The notes under the pieces: generated by a model
What the model saw: the letters and a program-made list of their open reading frames with translations, nothing else
Told to the model about the DNA's origin: nothing
Databases searched by the model: none
Shown: positions 16,443 to 25,047 of the stretch, piece after piece
Layout: every line of letters begins with the position of its first letter
Position numbering within the stretch: position 1 is the first letter of the stretch
Program-made: the position numbers and the translations under genes
Origin: CAMPKL01 sp963817465
GTDB taxonomy: Bacteria; Acidobacteriota; Terriglobia; Bryobacterales; UBA6623
Direction of reading: 5' to 3'
Assembly: GCA_963817465.1 (NCBI GenBank)
Contig: CAWFOP010000005.1
Span: 1 to 64,000 of the forward strand
Length of the DNA stretch: 64,000 nucleotides

Positions 16443-17518
16443 GACTTGCGCCAGCGCAGGCCCAGGTCCAACTGCTCTTTGGCGTATTTGATGCTGCGCT
16501 CCATGTGGTCGAGCTGTTGGTGCTGGATCGCCGGGATCAGGTAGTCCGGCAGCTTGCGTCCGAGCAGATCCTCGTTGACCACAGGCTTGTCATAGGGCAC
16601 GCCCTTTCTGACGAGAGTCAGGAAGCGCGCCAGGTCTTCGGCGCGCCCGTGCGGGTACGCCTTCCAGTAGTCCTGCTCGAGGAACGGCAATATTTGCGCG
16701 GGGCGTCCGGTGATCGGCTTGACGTAGACGTAGACGTCGGGCTTGAGCAGCTTGCTCGCCGTCGCCATGATGCGCTTGAAGTCAACCGTACCTTCACCAA
16801 GCGGCACCCAGTGCACCGCCGCGCCGCGCGGATGCTCGTAGACGATCGAGTCGCGCAAGTGAAATGTCAGAGCGTACGGGCCGAGGGTCTCGACCGTCGT
16901 GAGCGGATGCTCATGCACGAACACCGGGTTGCCGGTGTCGAGGTAGATGCCGACGAACTCCGTTCCGACTTCGTCGAGGAACATCTTGAACTCCCAGGAC
17001 TGCAGGTCTTTGTGGACTTCGATGGCGAACTTCACGCCGGCGTCGACCGCTTCCGAGCGCACGCTCTTGAGCAGCTTCGACATGGTCTCGATGTGCTGTT
17101 CGATCGGCCCGGGCGGCAGTTGCGAGCGCATGCCGGCGATGATGCAGCGCACCAGCGGCGAGCCGATGGCCTTGGCGCGTTTGATGTTCAAACGCAGGTC
17201 TTCTTGCTTGTCGGCGAACTCTTCGGGCGAGTGCGGCAGAACCGCGCCCGTGCCGGTCTCGATGTGCAGACCGAGATCTCTGGTGCGCTCCCTGAGCGCA
17301 GCCCAGTGGCTGGGATCCATCGCTCGCGGATCCAGCGAGTCTTGCAGGAAGATCGCATCCAACTGATGATCGACCGAGAATTGCAGCAGCCGATCGTCGT
17401 GCCAACCGAACGATCGCAGGCAGTATGTGTTGTATCCCAATGGAAACAGCCGCGTCTGAGCGTTCAGTGCGGCTGCAATCGCGCCGAGTCCGGCGCCGAG
17501 GAAGGAACGGCGTGTCAT
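16439..17518 (-). CDS. Tat-exported sugar phosphate isomerase/epimerase-like TIM barrel
   Basis: The protein (359 residues) starts with a twin-arginine signal, TRRSFLGAGLGAIAAAL. The mature part is an AP endonuclease 2 / xylose isomerase-like barrel, recognisable from LGLHIETGTGAVLP, FVGIYLDTGNPVFVHEHP, and YALTFHLRDSIVYE, which supply the acidic and His residues of the usual metal site. The family isomerises or epimerises sugars and inositols. Export of such an enzyme is unusual outside Acidobacteriota and Planctomycetota. The substrate is unknown. Confidence 0.8.
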   Translation of the reverse strand: MTRRSFLGAGLGAIAAALNAQTRLFPLGYNTYCLRSFGWHDDRLLQFSVDHQLDAIFLQDSLDPRAMDPSHWAALRERTRDLGLHIETGTGAVLPHSPEEFADKQEDLRLNIKRAKAIGSPLVRCIIAGMRSQLPPGPIEQHIETMSKLLKSVRSEAVDAGVKFAIEVHKDLQSWEFKMFLDEVGTEFVGIYLDTGNPVFVHEHPLTTVETLGPYALTFHLRDSIVYEHPRGAAVHWVPLGEGTVDFKRIMATASKLLKPDVYVYVKPITGRPAQILPFLEQDYWKAYPHGRAEDLARFLTLVRKGVPYDKPVVNEDLLGRKLPDYLIPAIQHQQLDHMERSIKYAKEQLDLGLRWRKS

Positions 17519-17576
17519 CTTGTAGGAGCCCCGAGGAATATACCACGCGACGAAGGGTCGCCGCTGCCGTCCGGGA

Positions 17577-17777
17577 TCAAAGTCGGCGAAGGCGGTGATG
17601 CTTCACGGACCCCGCTGCCCTTGCGGCCGGTCGCGTTAGCGGCTTGGGCCCTTCGGCATTCGCATTCAGGCCTTCGGCCGCGGTGAGATTCCCTTCCAAA
17701 ATCCGGATTTGTCGGTTCAACTTCCTAAGCTCGCGGCGGAGAGTTTGGAGCGCCGCGTCGATTGCTGTGTAATTCAT
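17577..17777 (-). CDS. small coiled-coil hypothetical protein
   Basis: The 66-residue product has an amphipathic helix at about residues 3-32 (IDAALQTLRRELRKLNRQIR) that could form a coiled coil, followed by a Pro/Ala/Arg tail. A purine-rich ribosome-binding site (GAGAAGGGA) precedes the ATG, which supports a real gene. It lies 58 bp upstream of the isomerase on the same strand. I recognise no family. The 293 bases between it and the next gene contain an AT-rich stretch at about 17915-18065 but no feature I can name. Confidence 0.5.
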   Translation of the reverse strand: MNYTAIDAALQTLRRELRKLNRQIRILEGNLTAAEGLNANAEGPKPLTRPAARAAGSVKHHRLRRL

Positions 17778-18070
17778 CGTCCCTTCTCGTTTTGATGCTC
17801 TCGTTGCTGTGTCTTGGCAGGTCGCCCGCGTTCAGAAACCTTCCGATTGACCCAACGACGGCGCCGACAGAGCCCATTTCACCCCAAAACCGTGGCTTCG
17901 TCTAGGCTCATGGCGAAAATTATTGAGCAAAATGCCCCACAAATGCAACAAATATCACCATCAATTCGACAGATGTACTGCACGACGACAACAAACTCGG
18001 GGGTCTCGTAGTGCGGGACTGGTCATATGACCCACAATGGTGGACCGTCAAACGCTTTTCAATCATTATT

Positions 18071-19555
18071 TCACTGAGCGAAGAAAGTCGTGACTGAGCC
18101 GGCCGGAGCTTCCAACAGCAGCGCGCCGTCTGTCAACGGGACGACGCCGATGTCGCGGTACAAGTCGCTTTCGTCTTCGGTCGTGCGAAATGCGTGGAAT
18201 TGTGCGGCTTTCGCGCCGCGCACAGCCAGACGAATTTTTCGCGGCTCGTTTGCGATATTGGCGACGATCACGGCGTCGGGGTTCGCGGAGCCGTTCGAGG
18301 CGAAACCGATGACGGCGACTTCGGAGTCCATGGCGGAAGTCGACGCCACGCCCATTCCGGGCTGGCCCGCGCGCGTGATCTGCTTATAAAAGTAGTAGCC
18401 GCGGCGCACTTGCCATGCGCCGTCTTCCGCTACCTGGAAGGCGGAGCCGGGATTCGGGTCGCCGTTCACCCAGTGCGGCGGACGCTGAATGCCGGCCCAA
18501 GGGATGATCCCGTTCACCTTCGCCGTGTAGATGTTGCCGTGCATCTCCTTGATGTTGCGGGCGTCCATCTTGGACCAACTGGTGGAGGTGACCCAGGCGT
18601 GGAGATCCGGGCGCTTGGCGCGCAGCAGGTCGGTTCCCATGCTTTGGTGCTCGCCGAATCCCCGGCCGTAGTTGCCGTTGTAAAAGCCGTGAGAGGTGAT
18701 CAAGGCCATCGCTTGGAGGGCTCGCGGATCGGCGGCGATCGCCCTGGCGTAGCCCCACCATCCGAAGCGATACCAGTTGCTTGTTTCGCCGGGCGTCACG
18801 CCGACGTCCGCCAAGCCGGCGGCGGTCAAGGCCGGGGGCAGACGCTCGAGGAAACTCGTGACCTGCTCGGGAGGCCAGAAGAGGTTGAAGTCGTGGCCGG
18901 GGTTGTCGGTGAGTCCGGCTTGGGTCCAGCGCCGCCAGTCCTCTCCTTCGTTGTGCAGCGACAGGTACTTCACCGGGAACTTCTCTTTGTCGCGGAGGAA
19001 CTTGACCCAGTCGACCATGTAGCGGACCAGATCGTCGGCGAAAGCGGGGTCGAGGTCGCGGCCGCGGTTCGCTTTCTGCTGCGTCATGAAACCCGGCGGT
19101 CCGTAGAGCGTCGTGAGGATCGTGAGATCGCGGCCGTCGGCGCGTGTTTTCTTCAGTCCTTCGCGGACGAAGTAGCGCATCCACTGCGTCGTGCGCTCGT
19201 GATCGAAGGCTCCGCCGGGCGCGAGTTGGTGATTGGCGCCCAGAAACATCTTGACCAGGCCGACCTTCAAGCCGTCGGGACCGAAAACCATGTCGACGAT
19301 CCGTTGGCGGTCGGCCTCGGACAGCAGGCTAAAGCCGCCGTACTCCTGGCGGAACTTGTCGTAGTCATAGGTATGGGCGGTCTCGACGTAGTTGAACCCG
19401 AAGCCGTCCCAGGGGCGCAGGATGTCAGAGAAGTCGACTTCGGCGCGGACCGCGGTGAAATCGAGGTCTTGCGCCGCGGCGGGCGGCGGCGCGAGGAAGA
19501 GCGTGAGGCTGAGCAGGAGAACGGCAAGCAGGCCGGCCGGGCGAGCGTTAGACAT
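18071..19555 (-). CDS. secreted GH30-like glycoside hydrolase
   Basis: The start is set at the ATG at 19555, which begins a signal peptide (MSNARPAGLLAVLLL, cleavage near AAAQD); the open frame upstream has no signal. The ~490-residue protein resembles the GH30 clan-A barrel: DGFGFNYVET near the N-terminus, KYLSLHNEGED around residue 200 with the likely acid/base Glu, and ITSHGFYNGN further on. The C-terminal region with VIVANIANEPRKIRL looks like the beta-sandwich that flanks GH30 barrels. A glucan or galactan hydrolase in the periplasm or outside the cell is the likely role; the polysaccharide is unknown. The nucleophile Glu is not obvious to me. Confidence 0.7.
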   Translation of the reverse strand: MSNARPAGLLAVLLLSLTLFLAPPPAAAQDLDFTAVRAEVDFSDILRPWDGFGFNYVETAHTYDYDKFRQEYGGFSLLSEADRQRIVDMVFGPDGLKVGLVKMFLGANHQLAPGGAFDHERTTQWMRYFVREGLKKTRADGRDLTILTTLYGPPGFMTQQKANRGRDLDPAFADDLVRYMVDWVKFLRDKEKFPVKYLSLHNEGEDWRRWTQAGLTDNPGHDFNLFWPPEQVTSFLERLPPALTAAGLADVGVTPGETSNWYRFGWWGYARAIAADPRALQAMALITSHGFYNGNYGRGFGEHQSMGTDLLRAKRPDLHAWVTSTSWSKMDARNIKEMHGNIYTAKVNGIIPWAGIQRPPHWVNGDPNPGSAFQVAEDGAWQVRRGYYFYKQITRAGQPGMGVASTSAMDSEVAVIGFASNGSANPDAVIVANIANEPRKIRLAVRGAKAAQFHAFRTTEDESDLYRDIGVVPLTDGALLLEAPAGSVTTFFAQ

Positions 19556-19764
19556 CGCCGACCATGATAGTGCCCGCCGCGAGGGCGGCGTCACGTCGAG
19601 AGGCTTGCTATTGTAAAGCGCGGTCGCCTGACCGCGGGGCAAGCCCTGACGTTTGAGACCGTTAGGGTTAGGTTAGGTAACCTGGCTCGGAACGGGCGAG
19701 TCCAACGAAGAAGAGCCTGGGCGAAATCCCTAAAAATCGCGCCCGGCGGTTGGGAAATAACGAT

Positions 19765-20946
19765 ATGAAGGGACTACGAGTACTGCTGGGGATTTTGGCC
19801 GTGTTGCTGGCCGCGACGGTAGCGCTGGACAGCGGCCTGGTGCGGGCGCAGACCAGCGGCCCGATAGGCGGCCCGAAGCGACCGCGGCCGCCGATTGAAA
19901 GCGGCCCGACGCGCGCGCCGGGCGGCCCGATCGAGCCCGGCGGCCCGGTTCCAGACGCGCCGACCGAGTTGCCGCCGATCCAGACCAAGGCCCCCCGGCG
20001 AGAAGCGAACCCCGGCGAAGTGCCGCTGTTCACCTCCGACACCAACTACGTCACGGTGGACATCGCGGTGCTCGACGACAAGGGCGTCTTCATTCCCGGC
20101 ATTCCGGCCGGCAACTTCCAGATTCTCGAAGACGGCGTCCCGCAAAAGGTCGTCAACTTCGGCCAGAGCGAGGCGCCCAGCACGGTGTGCCTGCTGGTCG
20201 AGTTCTCGAACCTGTTTCAGCAGTATTGGACCGAGAGCTGGTACCAGACGCTCACGGCCACCTACGGGTTCGTGCAAACCCTGCGGCCCGAGGACTGGAT
20301 CGCGGTGGTGGCCTACGACCTCAAGCCGGAGATCTTGAGCGATTTCACGCAGGATCGCAGCAAGACCCAAGAAGCGCTGCAACGCATGCGCATCGCGGGA
20401 TATTCCGAGTCGAATCTGTTCGACGCCTTGGCCGAGATGGCCACGCGCATGAAAGACATCGAGGGCCGCAAGTCGATCGTCGTGATCTCATCCGGCATGG
20501 ATACGTTCTCAAAGATCACCTTCAAGCAGGCGCGCCAGATCGTGCAGGAGTCGGGCGTGACGGTGCATACGGTCGGGCTGATGCAGGCGCTGCGCGAATA
20601 CTACGACGCGCGGGGCGCGATGGGCTCGATCCAGCGCATGGACTTTTTGCAGGCCGACAATCAGATGCGCACGTTCGCCAAGGAGACCGGCGGGCTGTCG
20701 TTCTTCCCGCGCTTCTACGGCGAGTTCCCGAGCATCTTTCAGGCGTTGAATTACGTGATGCGCAATCAGTACACGGCGGTCTACCAGCCGAGCAACACCA
20801 AGCGCGACGGCGAGTACCGCAAGATCGAGGTGAACTTGATCGCGCCGGACGGCAAAGACCTGCGCATCACGAATCAAAAGGGCAAGCGCATCAAGTATCA
20901 GATCATCGCCAAGGACGGCTACTACGCGCCGCACGAAGTCGAATAG
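19765..20946 (+). CDS. VWFA-related secreted protein of acidobacterial type
   Basis: The ATG at 19765 starts a signal peptide (MKGLRVLLGILAVLL); the frame extends to a TTG at 19750. A low-complexity Pro/Gly-rich linker covers residues 30-85. The VWFA-like domain follows, from YVTVDIAVLDDKGVF to the end, with FQILEDGVPQKV, the fold strand ending VEFSNL, and IVVISSGMDTFS. The usual metal-site D-x-S-x-S is replaced by E-F-S-N-L, so metal binding may be lost. This subfamily is very abundant in Acidobacteriota and uncharacterised. A strong terminator follows its stop codon. Confidence 0.85.
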   Translation: MKGLRVLLGILAVLLAATVALDSGLVRAQTSGPIGGPKRPRPPIESGPTRAPGGPIEPGGPVPDAPTELPPIQTKAPRREANPGEVPLFTSDTNYVTVDIAVLDDKGVFIPGIPAGNFQILEDGVPQKVVNFGQSEAPSTVCLLVEFSNLFQQYWTESWYQTLTATYGFVQTLRPEDWIAVVAYDLKPEILSDFTQDRSKTQEALQRMRIAGYSESNLFDALAEMATRMKDIEGRKSIVVISSGMDTFSKITFKQARQIVQESGVTVHTVGLMQALREYYDARGAMGSIQRMDFLQADNQMRTFAKETGGLSFFPRFYGEFPSIFQALNYVMRNQYTAVYQPSNTKRDGEYRKIEVNLIAPDGKDLRITNQKGKRIKYQIIAKDGYYAPHEVE

Positions 20947-20969
20947 CGACGACTCGCAGCGCAGGGCGG

Positions 20970-21001
20970 AAAGCGCGGACATCTTGTCCGCGCTTTGTTT
21001 T
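20970..21001 (+). terminator. intrinsic terminator after the VWFA gene
   Basis: A perfect 12-bp stem (AAAGCGCGGACA / TGTCCGCGCTTT) with a three-base TCT loop is followed by GTTTT. It begins 23 bp after the VWFA stop codon and separates that gene from the response regulator transcript. The A-rich side also allows weaker termination from the opposite strand. Confidence 0.85.
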
Positions 21002-21088
21002 GGAGCGCGAACGAGCAACGCCGCAAGCAAGTTAGACAGCGATTGTCAAGCGCTCGAAGCGCCGGTTTATCAGGGGTTTCGAGACGCG

Positions 21089-21116
21089 TTGACAGTACGA
21101 GCACGGCGTTGATAGT
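21089..21116 (+). promoter_or_regulatory. putative sigma-70 promoter of the response regulator gene
   Basis: TTGACA at 21089-21094 is followed after 16 bases by GATAGT at 21111-21116, a fair -10 box. It lies 43 bp upstream of the response regulator ATG and downstream of the VWFA terminator, so position supports it. Confidence 0.5.
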
Positions 21117-21158
21117 CTTCATCCCGCACGTCAAGACGCCCTTTCCGAAAGTCAACAA

Positions 21159-21584
21159 ATGAAGCAATCCCGCCCACGCATTCTTTTGATCGACGACAAC
21201 AAGCACGGCATGTTGGCTCGCCGCCACGTTCTCGAAGAGAGCGGCTTCGCGGTGGAAACCGCGACGAACGGCGTCGAGGGGCTCGCCATCTTCGAGAGCA
21301 GCGAGTTCGACGCCGTGGTCACCGACTACCGCATGCCGGGCGGCCTCGGCGGCCGTCAGGTGCTCGAAAGCATTCGGTGCGGCGAACGGCCGCGGACGCC
21401 GGTCGTCATCTTGTCCGGCTACGTGACCAAGCTCGGGCTGGCTGACGAGCTGCTGCAAGCGGACGCCGTGTTGCCGAAGGGTCCCGCCGAGCTCGAACAG
21501 CTCACGCGAGCGCTTGCGCGCCTCACGAAGCGGCCCGCCGCGTCGGAGAAAGCGCAATCGTCGAGCAAGCGTCGGACGGCGTAG
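21159..21584 (+). CDS. single-domain response regulator
   Basis: The 141-residue protein is a CheY-like receiver domain with a short basic tail and no output domain. The acidic pair is in ILLIDDNKHG, the phosphorylated Asp in VVTDYRMPGG near residue 56, the Ser switch residue in VVILSGY, and the conserved Lys in AVLPKGP. It should be phosphorylated by a histidine kinase not present in this window. It lies 10 bp upstream of the UPF0173 hydrolase, and flagellar genes follow on the same strand, but a chemotaxis role is only a guess. Confidence 0.9.
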   Translation: MKQSRPRILLIDDNKHGMLARRHVLEESGFAVETATNGVEGLAIFESSEFDAVVTDYRMPGGLGGRQVLESIRCGERPRTPVVILSGYVTKLGLADELLQADAVLPKGPAELEQLTRALARLTKRPAASEKAQSSSKRRTA

Positions 21585-21594
21585 CGAGGACGAC

Positions 21595-22293
21595 ATGGCG
21601 ATTGAGATCACTTGGCTTGGACATTCGACGTTCCAGGTGCGGCTCGCAGGCGGCGAGGTCATCCTGATCGATCCCTGGCTCGACAATCCCAAGTATCCGC
21701 AAGGGCATCAGATCGATCGCGTCGATCTGCTGCTGATCACGCACGGCCATTTCGACCACGTCGGCAACGCGGTCGAAGTCGCGCAGAAGTTCAAGCCGCA
21801 GACGGCGGCGATTTTCGAGGTCGCGACATGGCTCGGCTCGCAGGGCGTGGAGAACGCGACGGGCATGAACAAGGGCGGCAGCGTCGAGCTGGCCGGCTGC
21901 CGCGTGTCGTTGACGCACGCGCAGCACTCGAGCATGATTCAAGACGGCGACAAGATCGTCTATGCCGGCGAGCCCGCGGGCTTCGCGGTGAAGGTTCCCG
22001 ACGGGCGCACGTTCTATCACGCCGGCGATACCAACCTGTTCTCCGACATGCAGTTGATCAAGCGGCTTTACAAGCCCGAGTTGGCGATGCTGCCGATCGG
22101 CGATCTTTACACGATGGACCCCGAGCAGGCGGCGATCGCTTGTGAGTTTCTGGGCGTCAGCAAAGCGCTGCCGATGCACTACGGGACATTCCCGGCGTTG
22201 ACGGGCACGCCCGCGAAGCTGCGCGAGTTTTTGGGCGCCGGCAGCGGCGTCGAAGTGTTGTCGCCCGCGCCGGGCGAGACGGTCGAATGGTAG
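21595..22293 (+). CDS. UPF0173-type metallo-beta-lactamase fold hydrolase
   Basis: The start is the ATG at 21595, placed just after a GAGGAC stretch. The 232-residue protein has the MBL-fold metal motif THGHFDHVGNA (about residues 48-58) with further ligands in VSLTHAQHSS, YHAGDTNLF and ALPMHYGTFP. This spacing is typical of the UPF0173/UlaG-like metal-dependent hydrolases, whose substrates are mostly unknown. It follows the response regulator by 10 bp. Confidence 0.9.
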   Translation: MAIEITWLGHSTFQVRLAGGEVILIDPWLDNPKYPQGHQIDRVDLLLITHGHFDHVGNAVEVAQKFKPQTAAIFEVATWLGSQGVENATGMNKGGSVELAGCRVSLTHAQHSSMIQDGDKIVYAGEPAGFAVKVPDGRTFYHAGDTNLFSDMQLIKRLYKPELAMLPIGDLYTMDPEQAAIACEFLGVSKALPMHYGTFPALTGTPAKLREFLGAGSGVEVLSPAPGETVEW

Positions 22294-22402
22294 CGACTGG
22301 CAGCCAGTGGTAGAGCCTTCGACACGACATTCAAGACAAGGCGCATTTCCGCCGATATGACTTCCGACAGACCGCGGCATCCGCGGCAAGGGGGCTTATC
22401 GC

Positions 22403-22723
22403 GTGAGGATCGACAGCTTTTCAACATCGGCGGACGTCCACAGCCGCGAAGTCGACCGCACTTCCCACACCCAGAGCGAGCAGTCGGGCCGTGAAGTCTC
22501 CGGGCGCGGCGGCGGCGATTCGGCGAGCATCTCGCCGCTGGCGCAGCAGTTAGCGCAAGCTCTCGACGAAAACTCGCCGGCGCAGGTGCGCCGCGTCGAG
22601 CAAACCCAGGAAGCGCTGCAGAGCGGGCATCTCAACGTCACCTCGAGCGAGATCGCCGATTCGCTGATCAGCGACGCGCTCACGGGTTCCACCGTGGAAG
22701 CGCGCTTGAGCGCCCGGGGCTGA
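22403..22723 (+). CDS. flgM: anti-sigma-28 factor FlgM
   Basis: The 106-residue protein begins at GTG 22403 with an excellent ribosome-binding site (AAGGGGG, 7 bases away). The C-terminal half, VRRVEQTQEALQSGHL followed by SEIADSLISDAL, matches the sigma-28-binding helices of FlgM, and the N-terminal half is polar and probably disordered, as is usual. FlgM holds the flagellar sigma factor inactive until the hook is complete and is then exported. It heads the block flgM, flgN-position gene, flgK, flgL. A CCGCGG-CAT-CCGCGG hairpin sits directly before the ribosome-binding site. Confidence 0.85.
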   Translation: MRIDSFSTSADVHSREVDRTSHTQSEQSGREVSGRGGGDSASISPLAQQLAQALDENSPAQVRRVEQTQEALQSGHLNVTSSEIADSLISDALTGSTVEARLSARG

Positions 22724-22724
22724 T

Positions 22725-23021
22725 GTGGCGAGCGCCGCGGAGATGGCCGACGAGCTCAAGGGCGCGCGCGCGGCCTTGGTCGCGGGACGATACCGAGAGT
22801 TCGCGGAACGGGCGCTGCGGCTCGAGGCGGCGACGCCGTCGTGGTCCGGAGTTCCGGGTCCTGCAATCCGCCGGGAATCGGCGGCGCTGCTGACGATGAT
22901 GGCGCACGTGTCGGCGGTGCGCGACAGGCTGCTGGCGTTGCGCGGCGGAGGCGACGGCGGCTATCGCGCCGACGGCGCCCCGTCGACTGCGCCCCGGCCG
23001 CGGCTGAGGCGGGAGGCGTAG
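22725..23021 (+). CDS. FlgN-like flagellar export chaperone candidate
   Basis: The 98-residue protein is mostly alpha-helical (ADELKGARAALVAGRYREF, then ALLTMMAHVSAVRDRLLAL) with a disordered basic tail. Sequence similarity to FlgN is too weak to see by eye. The size, helical make-up and position between flgM and flgK are what one expects of the FlgK/FlgL chaperone. The start is GTG 22725, one base after the flgM stop; an internal ATG at 22743 is the alternative. Confidence 0.55.
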   Translation: MASAAEMADELKGARAALVAGRYREFAERALRLEAATPSWSGVPGPAIRRESAALLTMMAHVSAVRDRLLALRGGGDGGYRADGAPSTAPRPRLRREA

Positions 23022-23025
23022 GGCG

Positions 23026-25038
23026 ATGTCGGGGTTGGGAGGCGCGCTGAGTTCGGCGCAACGCAGTCTGGCGAGCTTCGGCGAAGCGCTGGCGCTGGTG
23101 CAGACGAACATCTCGAATGCGGCGACGCCGGGCTATGCGCGGCAGCGCGCGTCGTTGGCGCCGATCATCACGCCTAACGGGGCGACGCAGACCGGCGTCG
23201 AAATCGCCGACATCGAGTCGCTGCGCAGCGAGCTGTTCGACCGCCAAGTGCTGGCGGCCAAGCAAGCGCAAGGGCGGCTGGCGGCGCTGTCGGATTTCTT
23301 TGCGACGGTCGAGCCGACGTTCCGGCTCGACGGCCGCGGCGGCGTCGACCAGGCGCTCGACGCGTTCTTCACGGCGGCGGCGGGGCTTGCGACGAATCCG
23401 AACGATCTGAACCTGCGCAGCCAGCTCATCTCCAGTGCGGATCAGACGGCTGGAGCGTTCCGGCGGGCTGACGACGATTTGGCGCGACAGGCGGTGAACC
23501 TCGACACGAGCATCCGAGATATCGTCGGGCGGGTAAACGGTCTGCTGGGGGATTTGGCGAGCCTCGAGCGCCAGAGGAACGTCGGGGATCCGAAGACTCC
23601 GAACGCGGGGGTCGAGACGCGCGAGCAGCAGGCGCTCGAGCAACTGTCGGATTTGGTCGGCGTCGACTTGCTGCGGCAGCACGACGGGACGCTGTCGCTG
23701 GTGGCGGGCTCGGCGGCGCTGTTGACGGGCGTGGTGACGCGTCCGCTGAGCTTGACGACGACGTCGGAAGGGCTGCGCGTGCTCGACGCAGGCGGACACG
23801 ACATCACCGCCGGGCTGCTGCGCACCGGAGGCCGCTTGGCCGGAGCGCTCGAAGCGCGCAATACGCTGCTGCCCGGGCTGCACGCCGACTTGGACCGCCT
23901 GGCGAAGAGCTTCGCCGACAATGTCAATCAGCAGCTCGGCCGCGGCGTCGATTTGACCGGGACGGCGGGCGCCGCGCTGTTCGACTATCGTCAAACGGCG
24001 GTGACCGGAAGCGGGCGCACGGCCGGTTTGACCGGAACGGCGACGCCGGGGACCGCGCCGTCGGTGACGGTGACGTTTGCGGGCGACGTGAACGGCGTTG
24101 TCACCGCCTCGCTCGATACGTTTGTGGCGGGAGCGGCGCCGCCGACCGCGTCCAGCGCCGGCGACACGGTGACGCTGCATTTGACGTCGGCCGACGGCGC
24201 GATCGACCGCACGATCACGACGGCGCCGTTGACGGGCTCGGAGACGGCCGCCGACCTGGCGGCGCGGTTGAACGACGGGCTCGCGCTCGACCCGCAATTG
24301 GCTGGACTGGTGACGGTTTCGGTCGCGGGCGGCGCGCTGAAGGTGACGCTCGACGAACAGGCCGGTCAGGGCTTCACGCTCGAGGCTTCAACCAGCAATC
24401 CCGGTTTCACCACGGGCCTGGAAGCGGGCGGCGCGCTGGGCGGCCAGTCGGCCGAGGAAATCGCCGCGGCGCTCAACGCGCAGGTGGCCTTGCAGCAGGA
24501 TTTGACCGACGCCGGCATTCGCTTCGCGGCCGTCGGGGGCGAGATCCGGCTCGACGGCGATGTCAAGTTCGACTACACGGCGGCCGACAGCGATCCCGAC
24601 GGCACGGGCTTCGCCTCCGGGCTTGACGGCGCGGCGGGGTCGGCCGGAGGCGGCGGAGCGGCCGGGACCCTGGAGATCACCGGCATCCGCGCGGCGCAGC
24701 TCGCGGCCGCCGCGGCGACCGCGCCCGGCGGCAACCAGAACGCCAATGCGTTGCTGGCGCTCGCGGACGCGGGGCTGCTCGACGGGTCGACCTTCAACGA
24801 GTTCTATTCGCACACCGTCACCGATCTGGGCGAGGCGGGCGCTCAAACACTCGCGCAGGCCGATACGCAGGAACAAGTGACCGCCGCCGCCGAAGGGCTG
24901 CGCGATAGCTTGTCGGCGGTGGACCTGAACGAAGAGGCGGTCGAGCTGACCAAGTTCGAGGAAGGCTACTCGGCGATGCTGCGCGTGATTCAAGTTATCA
25001 ACGGCTTGACCGATGAGGTATTGGGGCTTATTCGATAG
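23026..25038 (+). CDS. flgK: flagellar hook-associated protein FlgK with inserted domain
   Basis: The 670-residue protein joins the hook to the filament as the first junction protein. The N-terminal rod/hook motif QTNISNAATPGYARQR lies at about residues 25-40, and the C-terminal helix VELTKFEEGYSAMLRVIQVI is typical. It is longer than the usual 450-550 residues because of an insert at about residues 325-538. That insert is homologous to the one in the neighbouring FlgL and consists of two repeats with A-A-x-L-N and G-x-L-x-V-T-L patterns like the flagellin hook IN motif. A GGGAGG ribosome-binding site precedes the ATG. Confidence 0.92.
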   Translation: MSGLGGALSSAQRSLASFGEALALVQTNISNAATPGYARQRASLAPIITPNGATQTGVEIADIESLRSELFDRQVLAAKQAQGRLAALSDFFATVEPTFRLDGRGGVDQALDAFFTAAAGLATNPNDLNLRSQLISSADQTAGAFRRADDDLARQAVNLDTSIRDIVGRVNGLLGDLASLERQRNVGDPKTPNAGVETREQQALEQLSDLVGVDLLRQHDGTLSLVAGSAALLTGVVTRPLSLTTTSEGLRVLDAGGHDITAGLLRTGGRLAGALEARNTLLPGLHADLDRLAKSFADNVNQQLGRGVDLTGTAGAALFDYRQTAVTGSGRTAGLTGTATPGTAPSVTVTFAGDVNGVVTASLDTFVAGAAPPTASSAGDTVTLHLTSADGAIDRTITTAPLTGSETAADLAARLNDGLALDPQLAGLVTVSVAGGALKVTLDEQAGQGFTLEASTSNPGFTTGLEAGGALGGQSAEEIAAALNAQVALQQDLTDAGIRFAAVGGEIRLDGDVKFDYTAADSDPDGTGFASGLDGAAGSAGGGGAAGTLEITGIRAAQLAAAAATAPGGNQNANALLALADAGLLDGSTFNEFYSHTVTDLGEAGAQTLAQADTQEQVTAAAEGLRDSLSAVDLNEEAVELTKFEEGYSAMLRVIQVINGLTDEVLGLIR

Positions 25039-25047
25039 GCCAACACG

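Noticed and set aside
17814..18011. 65-residue plus-strand ORF in the gap before the GH30-like gene
   Set aside because: It has no ribosome-binding site, no motif and a biased composition; the region is more likely noncoding.
18194..19567. 457-residue plus-strand ORF opposite the GH30-like gene
   Set aside because: The minus-strand protein has a signal peptide and barrel motifs; the plus frame shows only Val/Gly/Arg-rich filler.
19661..19680. Telomere-like TTAGG repeats
   Set aside because: Only about three imperfect units, in a bacterial intergenic region; no function can be argued.
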